DNA from: Helicobacteraceae bacterium
GTDB lineage: Bacteria > Campylobacterota > Campylobacteria > Campylobacterales > Sulfurimonadaceae
Assembly (NCBI GenBank): GCA_947498025.1
Contig: CANMJR010000027.1
Coordinates: 1-38,628, forward strand
DNA: 38,628 nt
Direction of reading: 5' to 3'
The notes under the pieces were generated by a model. That model had not been told where the DNA came from. It made no database searches and saw only the letters and a list, made by a program, of their open reading frames with translations. A program made the translations under genes and the position numbers. Positions 17,699 through 25,403 of the stretch are shown one piece after another; position 1 is the stretch's first letter; the number at the start of each line of letters is the position of its first letter.

Positions 17699-18658
17699 AT
17701 GTTAAAACTACTGAAAAAACTTTTATATCTTCTGTTTATGCTTGCGTTAATTTCAATAATCTCATTTTTGGCTATTCACTCTGCACCAAATAGTTTTTTT
17801 GCCGGAGGTGAACTTAATCCAAATATGACAAAAGAAGCGATTGAACAGCTAAAGGCTGTTTACGGGCTTGATAAATCCCTTTCAGGGCAATACATGGACT
17901 GGATTGTAAATATTTTCACTCTGAATTTTGGCATCTCATTCGTAAGCGGTCAAGATGTAAGTTCGGAGATACTTAAACGTTTGCCGGTTACTCTAGCTAT
18001 GAACATTACAGCACTTATCTTTGTTTTTGTGATTTCGCTCTATCTTGGCATAAAGTCTGCACTCTCGTATGAAAAAAAGGCCGATTATCTTATCCGTCAA
18101 ATCTCTTTAATCTCCTTTTCTATGCCATCGTTTTACCTTGCACTTCTGTTTATCATATTTTTTAGTCTCAATCTAAATCTCTTTCCAATAGCCGGATTGC
18201 ACTCCATCGAAGAAAAAGAGGGAGTGTATTACATCGCAGACATGGCTTGGCACCTCGCTCTTCCCATCAGTGTTATGATATTTGTGGGGCTTGGAAGCAT
18301 GATAATCTACATTCGTTCTCTTACTCTGGAGATATTAAAAAGTGATTACTACTTCTTTGCGCTCTCTCGGGGGTTCAGCAAAAAAGTACTGCTAAGATTT
18401 TATATACTTCCAAATCTAATTCCTCCTATCGTCACACTTTTGGGCTTGTCTTTTCCGGGACTTATCGGAGGAAGTGTTATTTTGGAGTCTATTTTTGGAA
18501 TAGAGGGCATGGGACAGCTCTTTTTTATGAGTGCTCTTAGTCGTGATTATCCGGTGATTATGGGAACTTTGATGATAACGGCATTTTTAACGCTTTTGGG
18601 AAATATGATAGCGGATTTGGTACTTTTAAAGTTAAATCCATATATGAAGAGAGGATAG
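17699..18658 (+). CDS. ABC transporter permease, DppB/OppB family
   Basis: A 319-residue inner-membrane permease of the peptide/nickel ABC importer family. It has an N-terminal membrane helix, then the DppB-specific FLAIHSAPNSFFAGGELNPN and EQLKAVYGLDKSLSGQYMDW region, and five further helices. The cytoplasmic EAA loop (YYFFALSRGFSKKVLLRFYI) contacts the ATPase. GGSVILESIFGIEGMGQLF is typical of the family. I chose the ATG at 17699; the open frame upstream is low-complexity and crosses a hairpin cluster. No partner DppC permease, ATPase or binding protein lies nearby, so the rest of the transporter must be encoded elsewhere. The substrate is unknown. Confidence 0.85.
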   Translation: MLKLLKKLLYLLFMLALISIISFLAIHSAPNSFFAGGELNPNMTKEAIEQLKAVYGLDKSLSGQYMDWIVNIFTLNFGISFVSGQDVSSEILKRLPVTLAMNITALIFVFVISLYLGIKSALSYEKKADYLIRQISLISFSMPSFYLALLFIIFFSLNLNLFPIAGLHSIEEKEGVYYIADMAWHLALPISVMIFVGLGSMIIYIRSLTLEILKSDYYFFALSRGFSKKVLLRFYILPNLIPPIVTLLGLSFPGLIGGSVILESIFGIEGMGQLFFMSALSRDYPVIMGTLMITAFLTLLGNMIADLVLLKLNPYMKRG

Positions 18659-18688
18659 ACTCTTGCATTATAAGGTGGATGAATCTAT

Positions 18689-18777
18689 ATTCTCGAAAAC
18701 TTGTTTTCGTAGCTTTAGGGGGTTGTAGGGACATCTGTCCCTGCCACTAAAACGGACGAGTTCGTTTTAGTGCATAA
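18689..18777 (-). repeat. triple-hairpin intergenic repeat, copy D
   Basis: Read on the minus strand as hairpins 1-2-3. Plus coordinates are: hairpin 1, CACTAAAACG (18745-18754) / CGTTTTAGTG (18763-18772) around GACGAGTT; hairpin 2, GGGAC/GTCCC (18728-18741); hairpin 3, CGAAAAC-TT-GTTTTCG (18694-18709), bordered by ATTCTC. The conserved core TAGCTTTAGGGGGTTGTA is identical to copy B. It fills the gap between the convergent permease and nusA genes. Confidence 0.82.
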
Positions 18778-18781
18778 TGAG

Positions 18782-19921
18782 CTAGTTAAACAACGCTTCT
18801 AATGCGTTTACTCCATCTTTTTGCTCTTTCATAGGCTCTGAACTTGAACCCTCACTTTTGCTATCGCTCTCAACCAGCTCTATATTTAGACCGGTAAGCA
18901 TAGAAGCCAAACGGATATTAATTCCGCTTTTACCAATCGCTTTTGATTTTTGATCCGCAGGAAGCGTGATGATAGCTTTATCATTTTCGCCGTCAGCACT
19001 TTTAACTATTTCTACATGAGAGATAATCGCCGGACTCATAGTTCGAGATACAAAAAGTTCAGGAATAGTCGTGTACTCGATACAGTCGATGTTTTCGCCG
19101 ATTAACTCTTGACTTACAGCATTTATACGAACACCCTTAACCCCGACAGTTGCTCCAACCGCATCCACTTGCGGGTGCATGCTGATGAGTGCCACTTTTG
19201 CTCTCTCCCCAGGAATTCTTGCACATCTCTCGATTATAACCGTTCCGTCAGAAATTTCCGGAACTTCTAAAGCCAAAAGCTCTTCCAAAAATTTTGGAGA
19301 TGTTCTTGAAAGCTCAATTTGTATGCCATTCTCTTTATCCATGTTTACGCGTCTTACAACCGCTTTGATATGGTCTCCGACTTTAAAGAACTCGCCTTTG
19401 ATACGGCTTTTCATAGGAAGTACGGCACGAACTTCATCCACTTCTATATACGTGGAATTTTGAGAATCTACTCTGGTAACTCTTCCTGAGACTAAATTTC
19501 CAATTTTTGATTTGTATTTGTTAAATAGTTCATCTTCAACGAGTCTCTGAATATGAAACTCTATTTCGCGGTGAAGGGAAGAGGCTGCCGTTCTTCCATG
19601 CTCTTCTAAGTCATGCTCTATTTGGAGCTGATCGCCTAACTCAACTTGGTCGTCATACTCTCTTGCGTCGCTTATTGAGATGTACGCCGGTGCCATCTGC
19701 TCATCTTGAAGCTTTGCATCGTCGTTTGCCACAACAGTTATGGTTTGAACGACATTAATTGTTTTTTTTACTTTATCGATTTGAGCTTCAAAAGCAAAAT
19801 TCTGATTGATAACTCTTTTTGCAGTTTGAACAAACGCCGCTTTGAGTGCCTCTAGTACTTTTTCGGGCTGAAGCCCTTTCTCATGAGCTATCGCGTCTGC
19901 TATATCTAAAACTTTTTCCAC
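18782..19921 (-). CDS. nusA: transcription termination/antitermination protein NusA
   Basis: A 379-residue RNA-polymerase-binding factor controlling pausing, termination and antitermination. An N-terminal polymerase-binding domain (about 1-125; KVLDIADAIAHEKGL) is followed by an S1 domain (about 135-205; GNLVSGRVTRVD, LPMKSRI) and two KH domains (GERAKVALISMHPQVDAVGA and the GKSGINIRLASMLTG signature near residue 330). The C-terminus is short, acidic/Ser-rich and lacks the AR repeats of enterobacterial NusA, as in other Campylobacterota. The start is GTG with AAGGA eight bases upstream. It is not joined to rimP or infB, the usual partners elsewhere. Confidence 0.95.
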   Translation of the reverse strand: MEKVLDIADAIAHEKGLQPEKVLEALKAAFVQTAKRVINQNFAFEAQIDKVKKTINVVQTITVVANDDAKLQDEQMAPAYISISDAREYDDQVELGDQLQIEHDLEEHGRTAASSLHREIEFHIQRLVEDELFNKYKSKIGNLVSGRVTRVDSQNSTYIEVDEVRAVLPMKSRIKGEFFKVGDHIKAVVRRVNMDKENGIQIELSRTSPKFLEELLALEVPEISDGTVIIERCARIPGERAKVALISMHPQVDAVGATVGVKGVRINAVSQELIGENIDCIEYTTIPELFVSRTMSPAIISHVEIVKSADGENDKAIITLPADQKSKAIGKSGINIRLASMLTGLNIELVESDSKSEGSSSEPMKEQKDGVNALEALFN

Positions 19922-19943
19922 GGATTATTCCTTAATTTTATTT

Positions 19944-19972
19944 CATAAAATGAAGGAAACCTTCATTTTATG
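19944..19972. promoter_or_regulatory. 13-bp stem-loop in the nusA leader
   Basis: CATAAAATGAAGG-AAA-CCTTCATTTTATG is a perfect stem with a three-base loop, about 22 bp upstream of the nusA GTG and just before its AAGGA site. In the nusA mRNA leader it could control translation or act as an attenuator. Confidence 0.45.
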
Positions 19973-19974
19973 AC

Positions 19975-20043
19975 GATAAAGGAACAAGTCCCTTTATCTA
20001 CGCTCACACCGCTTGGGTGACTAAAGCTAGCCTTTAAAAAGGC
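19975..20043 (+). repeat. triple-hairpin intergenic repeat, copy E
   Basis: Hairpin 1 is GATAAAGG-AACAAGTC-CCTTTATC (19975-19998). CTACGC leads to hairpin 2, TCACACC-GCTT-GGGTGA with one bulged A (20004-20020). CTAAAGCTA joins it to hairpin 3, GCCTTT-AA-AAAGGC (20030-20043). The hairpin-1 loop is identical to copy A; CTAAAGCTA is shared with copies B, C and D. All three stems differ in sequence from every other copy. It lies between divergent nusA and the HP0268-like gene. Confidence 0.7.
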
Positions 20044-20164
20044 AGATTTTCTTGTTGTTTCACAAAAAATATAAGTAATGATTTGGGGGATTTCTTATGA
20101 AGTATGTAATTGTATCTAAGAATCTATAAAAACATCTTTAATACACTTTTTAGTAGAGTTTATA

Positions 20165-20190
20165 TATAATCCAAAACTTTTATATAAGGA
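20165..20190 (+). promoter_or_regulatory. -10 box and ribosome site of the 20197 operon
   Basis: TATAAT at 20165-20170 and AAGGA at 20186-20190 precede the ATG at 20197 with normal spacing. This is the likely promoter for the operon running to about 25403. Confidence 0.55.
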
Positions 20191-20196
20191 TATATT

Positions 20197-20442
20197 ATGG
20201 AATTAAAATTTGCAAGAACTGATGTGGACGCGAAACCAAAAAAAGTTGAGCTAGAGAAGATAGAACATAGTGTTGAAAAACAAGAGAGCGTGATTTTTTA
20301 CTTTGATAGAGAAAATTCACATAAAGATTTGCTAGAACTTCAAGATCATTTTGAAGCAAAAGGCAAAAGTTTTTATATGAGCGAAGTAAAATATGGGCTT
20401 GCGGATAATGAGTACATGTATCAAGTTCATATCGTAAGTTAA
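20197..20442 (+). CDS. HP0268-like small protein, putative nuclease
   Basis: An 81-residue protein, charged and helical at the N-terminus and ending in beta strands ([13 protein letters not shown]). Size, sequence style and position directly upstream of miaB match HP0268 of Helicobacter pylori, which lies next to the miaB gene HP0269. HP0268 has been reported to have DNA-nicking and RNase activity. Aromatic and acidic residues in [19 protein letters not shown] could form such a site, but function in this protein is inferred only from family and synteny. miaB follows seven bases later. Confidence 0.75.
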   Translation: MELKFARTDVDAKPKKVELEKIEHSVEKQESVIFYFDRENSHKDLLELQDHFEAKGKSFYMSEVKYGLADNEYMYQVHIVS

Positions 20443-20449
20443 AATACAA

Positions 20450-21751
20450 ATGAGTAAAAAGTTATTTATTGAGACCCTAGGTTGTGCCATGAACTCTCGT
20501 GATAGTGAGCACATGATTGCCGAACTTCATGAAAAAGAGGGGTATGAAACAACAGATAATCTCTCTGAAGCCGACCTGATTTTAATAAATACCTGCTCAG
20601 TGCGAGAGCGACCGGTTCATAAACTCTTCTCAGAACTCGGAGGCTTTAACAAAAAGAAAAAAGCAGGTGCAAAGATAGGCGTTTGCGGTTGCACGGCTTC
20701 GCATTTAGGTGAAGAGATACTCAAGCGCGCTCCTTATGTCAGCTTTGTTTTAGGTGCTCGAAATGTATCCAAAATAAGTCAGGTTCTCCACAAAGATAAA
20801 GCGGTTGAGATAGATATAAACTATGATGAGTCAGAGTTTGCATTTAAAGATTTTCGCTCCTCACCCTACAAAGCCTACATAAATATCTCTATCGGCTGCG
20901 ATAAATCCTGTACTTTTTGCATTGTTCCTAAAACGCGCGGTGAAGAGATATCTATACCGGCAGATTTAATTATCAATGAAGCAAAAAAAATTGTGAGTAG
21001 CGGAGTAAAAGAGATTTTTCTTTTGGGACAAAATGTAAACAATTACGGTCGCCGTTTTTCCGGTTCAAATGAAAAAGTCGGGTTTACAGAACTCCTTAGA
21101 AGACTCAGTAAAATAGAGGGTTTAGAGCGAATCCGTTTTACCTCTCCGCACCCTTTGCACATGGACGATGAATTTATAGAGGAGTTTGCAAAAAATCCTA
21201 AAATATGTAAATCGATGCATATGCCGCTCCAAAGCGGTTCGAGCAAAGTTCTCAAAGAGATGAAGAGAGGCTACACAAAAGAGTCTTTTTTAAACCGCGT
21301 AGAAAAACTAAGAAGCATCTGTCCTGAGGCTAGTATTAGTACGGATATTATCGTAGGTTTTCCCGGTGAGAGCGACGAAGATTTTGAAGATACGCTTGAT
21401 ATTGTCAAAAAAGTCGGCTTTGAGCAGATATTTTCTTTCAAATACTCTCCCCGTCCAGAGACGGAAGCCGAGCATTTTACAAATGTGGTCGATGATGAGA
21501 TAGCTTCGGATAGACTCTCATATCTTCAATCGCTTACGAATGAGATAATCGATGAAAAAAATCAAAAACTTCTTGGCAATGTTTACAGAGTCTATTTTGA
21601 AGATTTAAATAGAGATAACTTTGTAGCGGGCAGAAGCGACAACAATATTGTCATAAAAGTAAAAGGCTCAGAGGAACTTCTGGGTCAATTCAGAGATGTT
21701 AAAATTACCTCAATCGGGCGAACCATTCTAACGGGTGAGATTGTTGCTTAA
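20450..21751 (+). CDS. miaB: tRNA methylthiotransferase MiaB
   Basis: A 433-residue radical-SAM enzyme that adds a methylthio group at C2 of isopentenyl-A37 in tRNAs reading UNN codons. The N-terminal domain binds a 4Fe-4S cluster through C12 ([14 protein letters not shown]), C49 (INTCSVRE) and C81 ([11 protein letters not shown]). The radical-SAM cluster uses C150-x3-C154-x2-C157 (CDKSCTFC), and a C-terminal TRAM domain ends the protein. MNSRDSEH separates it from RimO, whose equivalent is KNLVDTEV. It is cotranscribed with the HP0268-like gene, and its end overlaps the next gene. Confidence 0.95.
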   Translation: MSKKLFIETLGCAMNSRDSEHMIAELHEKEGYETTDNLSEADLILINTCSVRERPVHKLFSELGGFNKKKKAGAKIGVCGCTASHLGEEILKRAPYVSFVLGARNVSKISQVLHKDKAVEIDINYDESEFAFKDFRSSPYKAYINISIGCDKSCTFCIVPKTRGEEISIPADLIINEAKKIVSSGVKEIFLLGQNVNNYGRRFSGSNEKVGFTELLRRLSKIEGLERIRFTSPHPLHMDDEFIEEFAKNPKICKSMHMPLQSGSSKVLKEMKRGYTKESFLNRVEKLRSICPEASISTDIIVGFPGESDEDFEDTLDIVKKVGFEQIFSFKYSPRPETEAEHFTNVVDDEIASDRLSYLQSLTNEIIDEKNQKLLGNVYRVYFEDLNRDNFVAGRSDNNIVIKVKGSEELLGQFRDVKITSIGRTILTGEIVA

Positions 21752-22376
21752 AAAACTTTTTCGCACTCTCTCCTTAGTTCTTGTCCCTTTTTTAGGCTCA
21801 CTGCTGATTCGGTTTATCTACCATACAAATAAAAAAGAGTTTCATGCACCCGAGAGTTTGGGAGATGAACCATTTATAATGGCATGTTGGCATGGTGAGC
21901 TTCTTATGATACCTTATGCTTATACAAAATACAGAAAAAATCCACATGTCAAACTTCTTATTTCAGAACATTTTGATGGAAATATAATCGCAAAAACGCT
22001 TGGCTTTTTTGGTTTTGAGACAATCAGAGGTTCAAGTACAAGAGGCGGGGCTAAGGCTTTAATTCAATCCATGAAAGAGTTAAAGAGAGGATATGATTTA
22101 GGAATTACCCCCGATGGTCCAAAAGGTCCAAGACATGAAGTGGCAGACGGCATCCTAGTTATGGCGCAAAAAACTAAGACCAAAATTGTTTTGGTGGAGA
22201 TAAAAGCTTCAAAATATTGGAAACTATTAAGCTGGGATGCGTTTATAATTCCAAAGCCATTCGGTACTCTGCGCTACTATATAACTGACCCCTTAGATAT
22301 AAATTCTATGGAGATGGAAGAGGCAAGGGCACTCATAAAGAAGAGTTTACTAGAACATGAAAAAATTAATCAGTAA
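21735..22376 (+). CDS. DUF374 acyltransferase-like membrane protein
   Basis: About 210 residues with an N-terminal membrane helix and the DUF374 hallmarks: [35 protein letters not shown], then [17 protein letters not shown] and [19 protein letters not shown]. The fold is related to lysophospholipid and LpxL-type acyltransferases, with the WHGE histidine as the presumed catalytic base, so a role in lipid or lipid A/lipoprotein acylation is likely but not proven. The start is unclear: GTG at 21735 overlaps miaB by 17 bp, while TTG at 21741 or 21744 would overlap less. It lies between miaB and the recombinase in a tight operon. Confidence 0.75.
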   Translation: MRLLLKKLFRTLSLVLVPFLGSLLIRFIYHTNKKEFHAPESLGDEPFIMACWHGELLMIPYAYTKYRKNPHVKLLISEHFDGNIIAKTLGFFGFETIRGSSTRGGAKALIQSMKELKRGYDLGITPDGPKGPRHEVADGILVMAQKTKTKIVLVEIKASKYWKLLSWDAFIIPKPFGTLRYYITDPLDINSMEMEEARALIKKSLLEHEKINQ

Positions 22377-23193
22377 ATATAAAAAAGAGTTTCTAACCTA
22401 TTTGGAGACCCCAAGGGGCTACTCTGATTTAACTATAAAAAGTTATGATGAAACGATTACCGAAGCTCTTTTATATGTAGAAATAGTCGAAGAGGACGAG
22501 CATTTAGTTTTTAATCTTATGCCTTATCGCATAAAAATAGCACACTTAAATCCAAAGACAATCTCTAAAAAATTGAGTGCGGTGAGAACATTTGCAGAGT
22601 ATCTAAACGATAATAGTATCAAAGTGATTTTAAAAGCCGATAACAGTGTAAAAGTTGCAAAAACTTTGCCAAAACCAATCTCTCACAAACATATACTTGA
22701 GGCTCTTGAACATGCAGAGGAAGAGGAGAAGCTGATTGTGGTTTTACTCTACACTTTAGGACTTCGCATATCAGAGCTCGCATCACTGAAAATAGACGAA
22801 ATATCAGAGCAGTGGACAAGAGTTTTAGGCAAAGGAAATAAGCAGAGAGATGTACCTCTCATACATTCAACAAAACTTTTATTAGATGAGTACTTAAGCA
22901 AAAACGCACCGGTGAAATTTCTTTTTGAAAAAGATGGCGAAAAATTAAGCGAAAATAGTCTAAGATATATCGTTACTAAAGTCTTTAAAAGAGTTGCCAT
23001 TAAAGCTACTCCGCATCAGCTTCGCCACTCTTATGCAACAGCCTTGTTGAATAACAGTGCTAGAATCTCTGATGTGAGTGAGCTTTTAGGACACTCTTCG
23101 ATGGCAACTACACAAATATACACAAAATTAGGAAGTGCATTGAAACAGCAAAATTATAATAAAGCACATCCGCTTTGTATGGCGGATGAATAA
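22357..23193 (+). CDS. Xer-type tyrosine recombinase
   Basis: A 278-residue site-specific recombinase. The N-terminal SAM-like DNA-binding domain (about 1-100; YSDLTIKSYDETI, HLNPKTISKKLSAVRTFAEYL) precedes a catalytic domain with the complete residue set: R137 (LGLRISEL), K159 (GKGNKQRDVP), H220 and R223 (TPHQLRHSYA), H246 (LGHSSMATT) and nucleophile Y255 (QIYTKL). Size and motifs fit XerC/XerD-type chromosome dimer resolution. Campylobacterota usually have one recombinase, XerH, but that protein is longer (over 350 residues), so I do not assign a symbol. There are no phage or integron genes nearby. It overlaps both neighbours and is part of the housekeeping operon. Confidence 0.85.
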   Translation: MKKLISKYKKEFLTYLETPRGYSDLTIKSYDETITEALLYVEIVEEDEHLVFNLMPYRIKIAHLNPKTISKKLSAVRTFAEYLNDNSIKVILKADNSVKVAKTLPKPISHKHILEALEHAEEEEKLIVVLLYTLGLRISELASLKIDEISEQWTRVLGKGNKQRDVPLIHSTKLLLDEYLSKNAPVKFLFEKDGEKLSENSLRYIVTKVFKRVAIKATPHQLRHSYATALLNNSARISDVSELLGHSSMATTQIYTKLGSALKQQNYNKAHPLCMADE

Positions 23194-24215
23194 TGTTTGA
23201 CATAATTAATAAACTTTTGTACCCTGCTATATTTGTAAATATTATTGTAAAACACTCCTCCACTACCGTCTATATCGAAGTAATAAAAAATAAAGTTGTT
23301 ATTAATTCAGCAGAAAAAAATTTTGAGACCACAGCTGTGGATGAAGAGATGTATGAATTTATAACTTCATACACAAGAGAGTCTCCGTTTTATTATATTT
23401 CTCTTCTTGACCCGTCAGAGGAGCAGGGAGCAGTTCCAACATGCTCAAAAAATTCTATATGGAATTTTAGTGATTTAAGCAACTCAGAGCATATATGTTT
23501 TAATAATAAATGGACATATTATTCCTCTAACTATGATTTATTAAATTTAGAAAAAAAATATGTAACAATCGGTTTAGACTTTCTCTTTTCACCTTTTATT
23601 ATTTTACATAACTTTTTTATAGATAAGATTGATACGCACAAAGCTATGTATGTATTGATAGAAGAGAGCTACATGTCTTTGGCCATATTTGATAATTCAG
23701 AGCTGCTGTTCGCACAACATATTGATGTTGAAAACTATAAGCAGAGTGATGAGCTTTCAATGGAAGATCACAGTGCACTAGAAGAAGAAATGGAAGATAT
23801 GGAAGATATGGAAGAAACTATTGATTTGGATGACTTAGATGCGCTAGAGGAATTGGATGATTTTGGAGATATAGAAGATTTAGACACGCTCGAAGAGATG
23901 GATGATTTTGCGCAAACGAAGGACTTGGAAGAGGAATTCAAACAAGATGAGGAGATTAAACTCTTAGAAAGAGAATCAGAAAACTTTAATGAAGATTATC
24001 AAAGATTTTTACTTATTCAGAGTGCTATAAAATATTTTTACAAAGATGATAAATTTAACAGTGAATTTATAGAAACTATTTATATTGCTGATTCTATAAA
24101 AGTGAGCAGAGATTTAAAAAAATATCTTGAAGAAGAGATGTTTCTTAGTGTTTATATACGCCACATGGATTTAGTCAAAGAAATCTGTGAAACAGCAAAG
24201 TTGGAGCTTCAATGA
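23193..24215 (+). CDS. PilM-like protein with acidic repeat insert (hypothetical)
   Basis: A 340-residue protein I cannot name with certainty. Residues 15-180 show short strands (VNIIVKHSSTTVYIEVIKN, KAMYVLIEESYMSLAIF) like an actin-like fold with Ser/Thr loops. Residues 188-260 form an acidic insert that includes two 15-residue repeats, DLDALEELDDFGDIE (214-228) and DLDTLEEMDDFAQTK (229-243). Residues 265-340 resemble the C-terminal part of actin-like proteins (IETIYIADSIKVSRDLKKYL). Because PilN-like and PilO-like genes follow with overlaps, I infer a PilM-like cytoplasmic partner of an envelope-spanning machine (type IV pilus, type II secretion or DNA uptake). It starts within the recombinase stop (TAATG). 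Confidence 0.5.
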   Translation: MFDIINKLLYPAIFVNIIVKHSSTTVYIEVIKNKVVINSAEKNFETTAVDEEMYEFITSYTRESPFYYISLLDPSEEQGAVPTCSKNSIWNFSDLSNSEHICFNNKWTYYSSNYDLLNLEKKYVTIGLDFLFSPFIILHNFFIDKIDTHKAMYVLIEESYMSLAIFDNSELLFAQHIDVENYKQSDELSMEDHSALEEEMEDMEDMEETIDLDDLDALEELDDFGDIEDLDTLEEMDDFAQTKDLEEEFKQDEEIKLLERESENFNEDYQRFLLIQSAIKYFYKDDKFNSEFIETIYIADSIKVSRDLKKYLEEEMFLSVYIRHMDLVKEICETAKLELQ

Positions 24216-24781
24216 AGTTCAGCTACATAAGCCCAAGAAAAAAAAGTATTTTTACACCTGATGTAAAACTGGTTATGCTCTTTTTTGGCATGACGCTTTT
24301 TATGCTCTTTTCTACATACGCCTATTTAGTCCTTAAAAATTATAGTTTCTCCCAAAACAAGATAGATGTAATACAAGAGAGAGAGGATACAAAAATTAAT
24401 ATAAGTGCTATGAATAAGCAGATTGCACAGATAGAGAGGGAGAATACACTTTCAATAAGAATTTTTACAAAAAATAGTGTGCTCAAAGATTCAATCGCAA
24501 ATATGTTTGATTTAGTTCCGCAAAGGATTACACTCTCAGAAGCCAAATTACTTGAAAACGGACTTATTCTTTATGGAATCACTCCAAACAAAGATGTATA
24601 TAATTTTATGCTTCAAGCTCCGCTTCGCTCTATTTTTCACAGAACATACAGCAGTTTTTATCCGGCAGAAAATGGATGGCTTCGATTTGTGTCAACTAAC
24701 TTTGTTGATGATGAAGAACCTGATGCCCTAGAGCATAATGAGGAAGAGACTAAAACAAAAGGGATAGATTATGAAAATTAA
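24212..24781 (+). CDS. PilN-like inner-membrane protein (hypothetical)
   Basis: A 189-residue bitopic membrane protein: about 18 cytoplasmic residues (MKFSYISPRKKSIFTPDVK), one membrane helix (about 20-43), a charged coiled coil (about 50-90) and a small alpha-beta domain (VPQRITLSEAKLLENGLILYG). The end is acidic. This is the topology of PilN, whose ferredoxin-like domain pairs with PilO; VPxxITLxxxxLxxNGLxLxG is PilN-like by my reading. It overlaps the upstream gene by four bases (ATGA) and the next by 11. No pilin, ATPase or secretin gene lies in the window. Confidence 0.5.
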   Translation: MKFSYISPRKKSIFTPDVKLVMLFFGMTLFMLFSTYAYLVLKNYSFSQNKIDVIQEREDTKINISAMNKQIAQIERENTLSIRIFTKNSVLKDSIANMFDLVPQRITLSEAKLLENGLILYGITPNKDVYNFMLQAPLRSIFHRTYSSFYPAENGWLRFVSTNFVDDEEPDALEHNEEETKTKGIDYEN

Positions 24782-25403
24782 AACTATCACTAGACAAACT
24801 ATCTATCTTTCTGTCGTAACACTGTTTTTATTTATTTTTGTAGTTGTTTTTTCATTTTTTGCTCTGATTCCTGAGGGAAAAACATACAGAGTAAAAAAAA
24901 GTGAACTCAAAAAAGAGAATCTTGAACTCCAAAAGTATCAGGAATTCAACAATGAAACATTAGAGAGATTAAAAAAGCTTCAAGGTGATAACGCACATAT
25001 AATAACTGCTTTTAAAGCACCTTTTAATGTTGAGCAATTTGAAAAATCAAATAAAATTTACTTCAATTCTTTGAGTATTTCAGAAAAAATCAGAGTTGAC
25101 AACGAGGAGGAGTTTAGTGTTTATGAAGTAAATACAACCTCCAAAATAAATTCACCGAAGGTCTTTTATGACTTTTTAGATGCAATCAACAAAAGTGACT
25201 GGATAATCGCTGTAAACTTTCCGATAAATTTTAAAAAAGAGGCGGATATGATTCGTTCAAGTTTTACTATGAAAGTTTACTCGCATGAGCTAAATGCAAC
25301 TCAAAACAAATCAACCCTGCGCGAAGCAGTCTCCAATGAGGATAAATCATCTGCTCAAGAGCTAAATGCTCATAATTCTCACAACTCAACCGCTGCTCAG
25401 TAG
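24771..25403 (+). CDS. PilO-like inner-membrane protein (hypothetical)
   Basis: A 210-residue protein with a short basic cytoplasmic start (MKIKTITRQT), one membrane helix (about 11-33), a coiled coil (KKSELKKENLELQKYQEFNN) and a periplasmic alpha-beta domain. The tail is Ser/Asn-rich. Shape, size and position after a PilN-like gene suggest a PilO-type partner in an inner-membrane alignment complex. The last 18 bases overlap the end of tilS on the opposite strand, so the two transcripts overlap tail to tail. Confidence 0.45.
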   Translation: MKIKTITRQTIYLSVVTLFLFIFVVVFSFFALIPEGKTYRVKKSELKKENLELQKYQEFNNETLERLKKLQGDNAHIITAFKAPFNVEQFEKSNKIYFNSLSISEKIRVDNEEEFSVYEVNTTSKINSPKVFYDFLDAINKSDWIIAVNFPINFKKEADMIRSSFTMKVYSHELNATQNKSTLREAVSNEDKSSAQELNAHNSHNSTAAQ

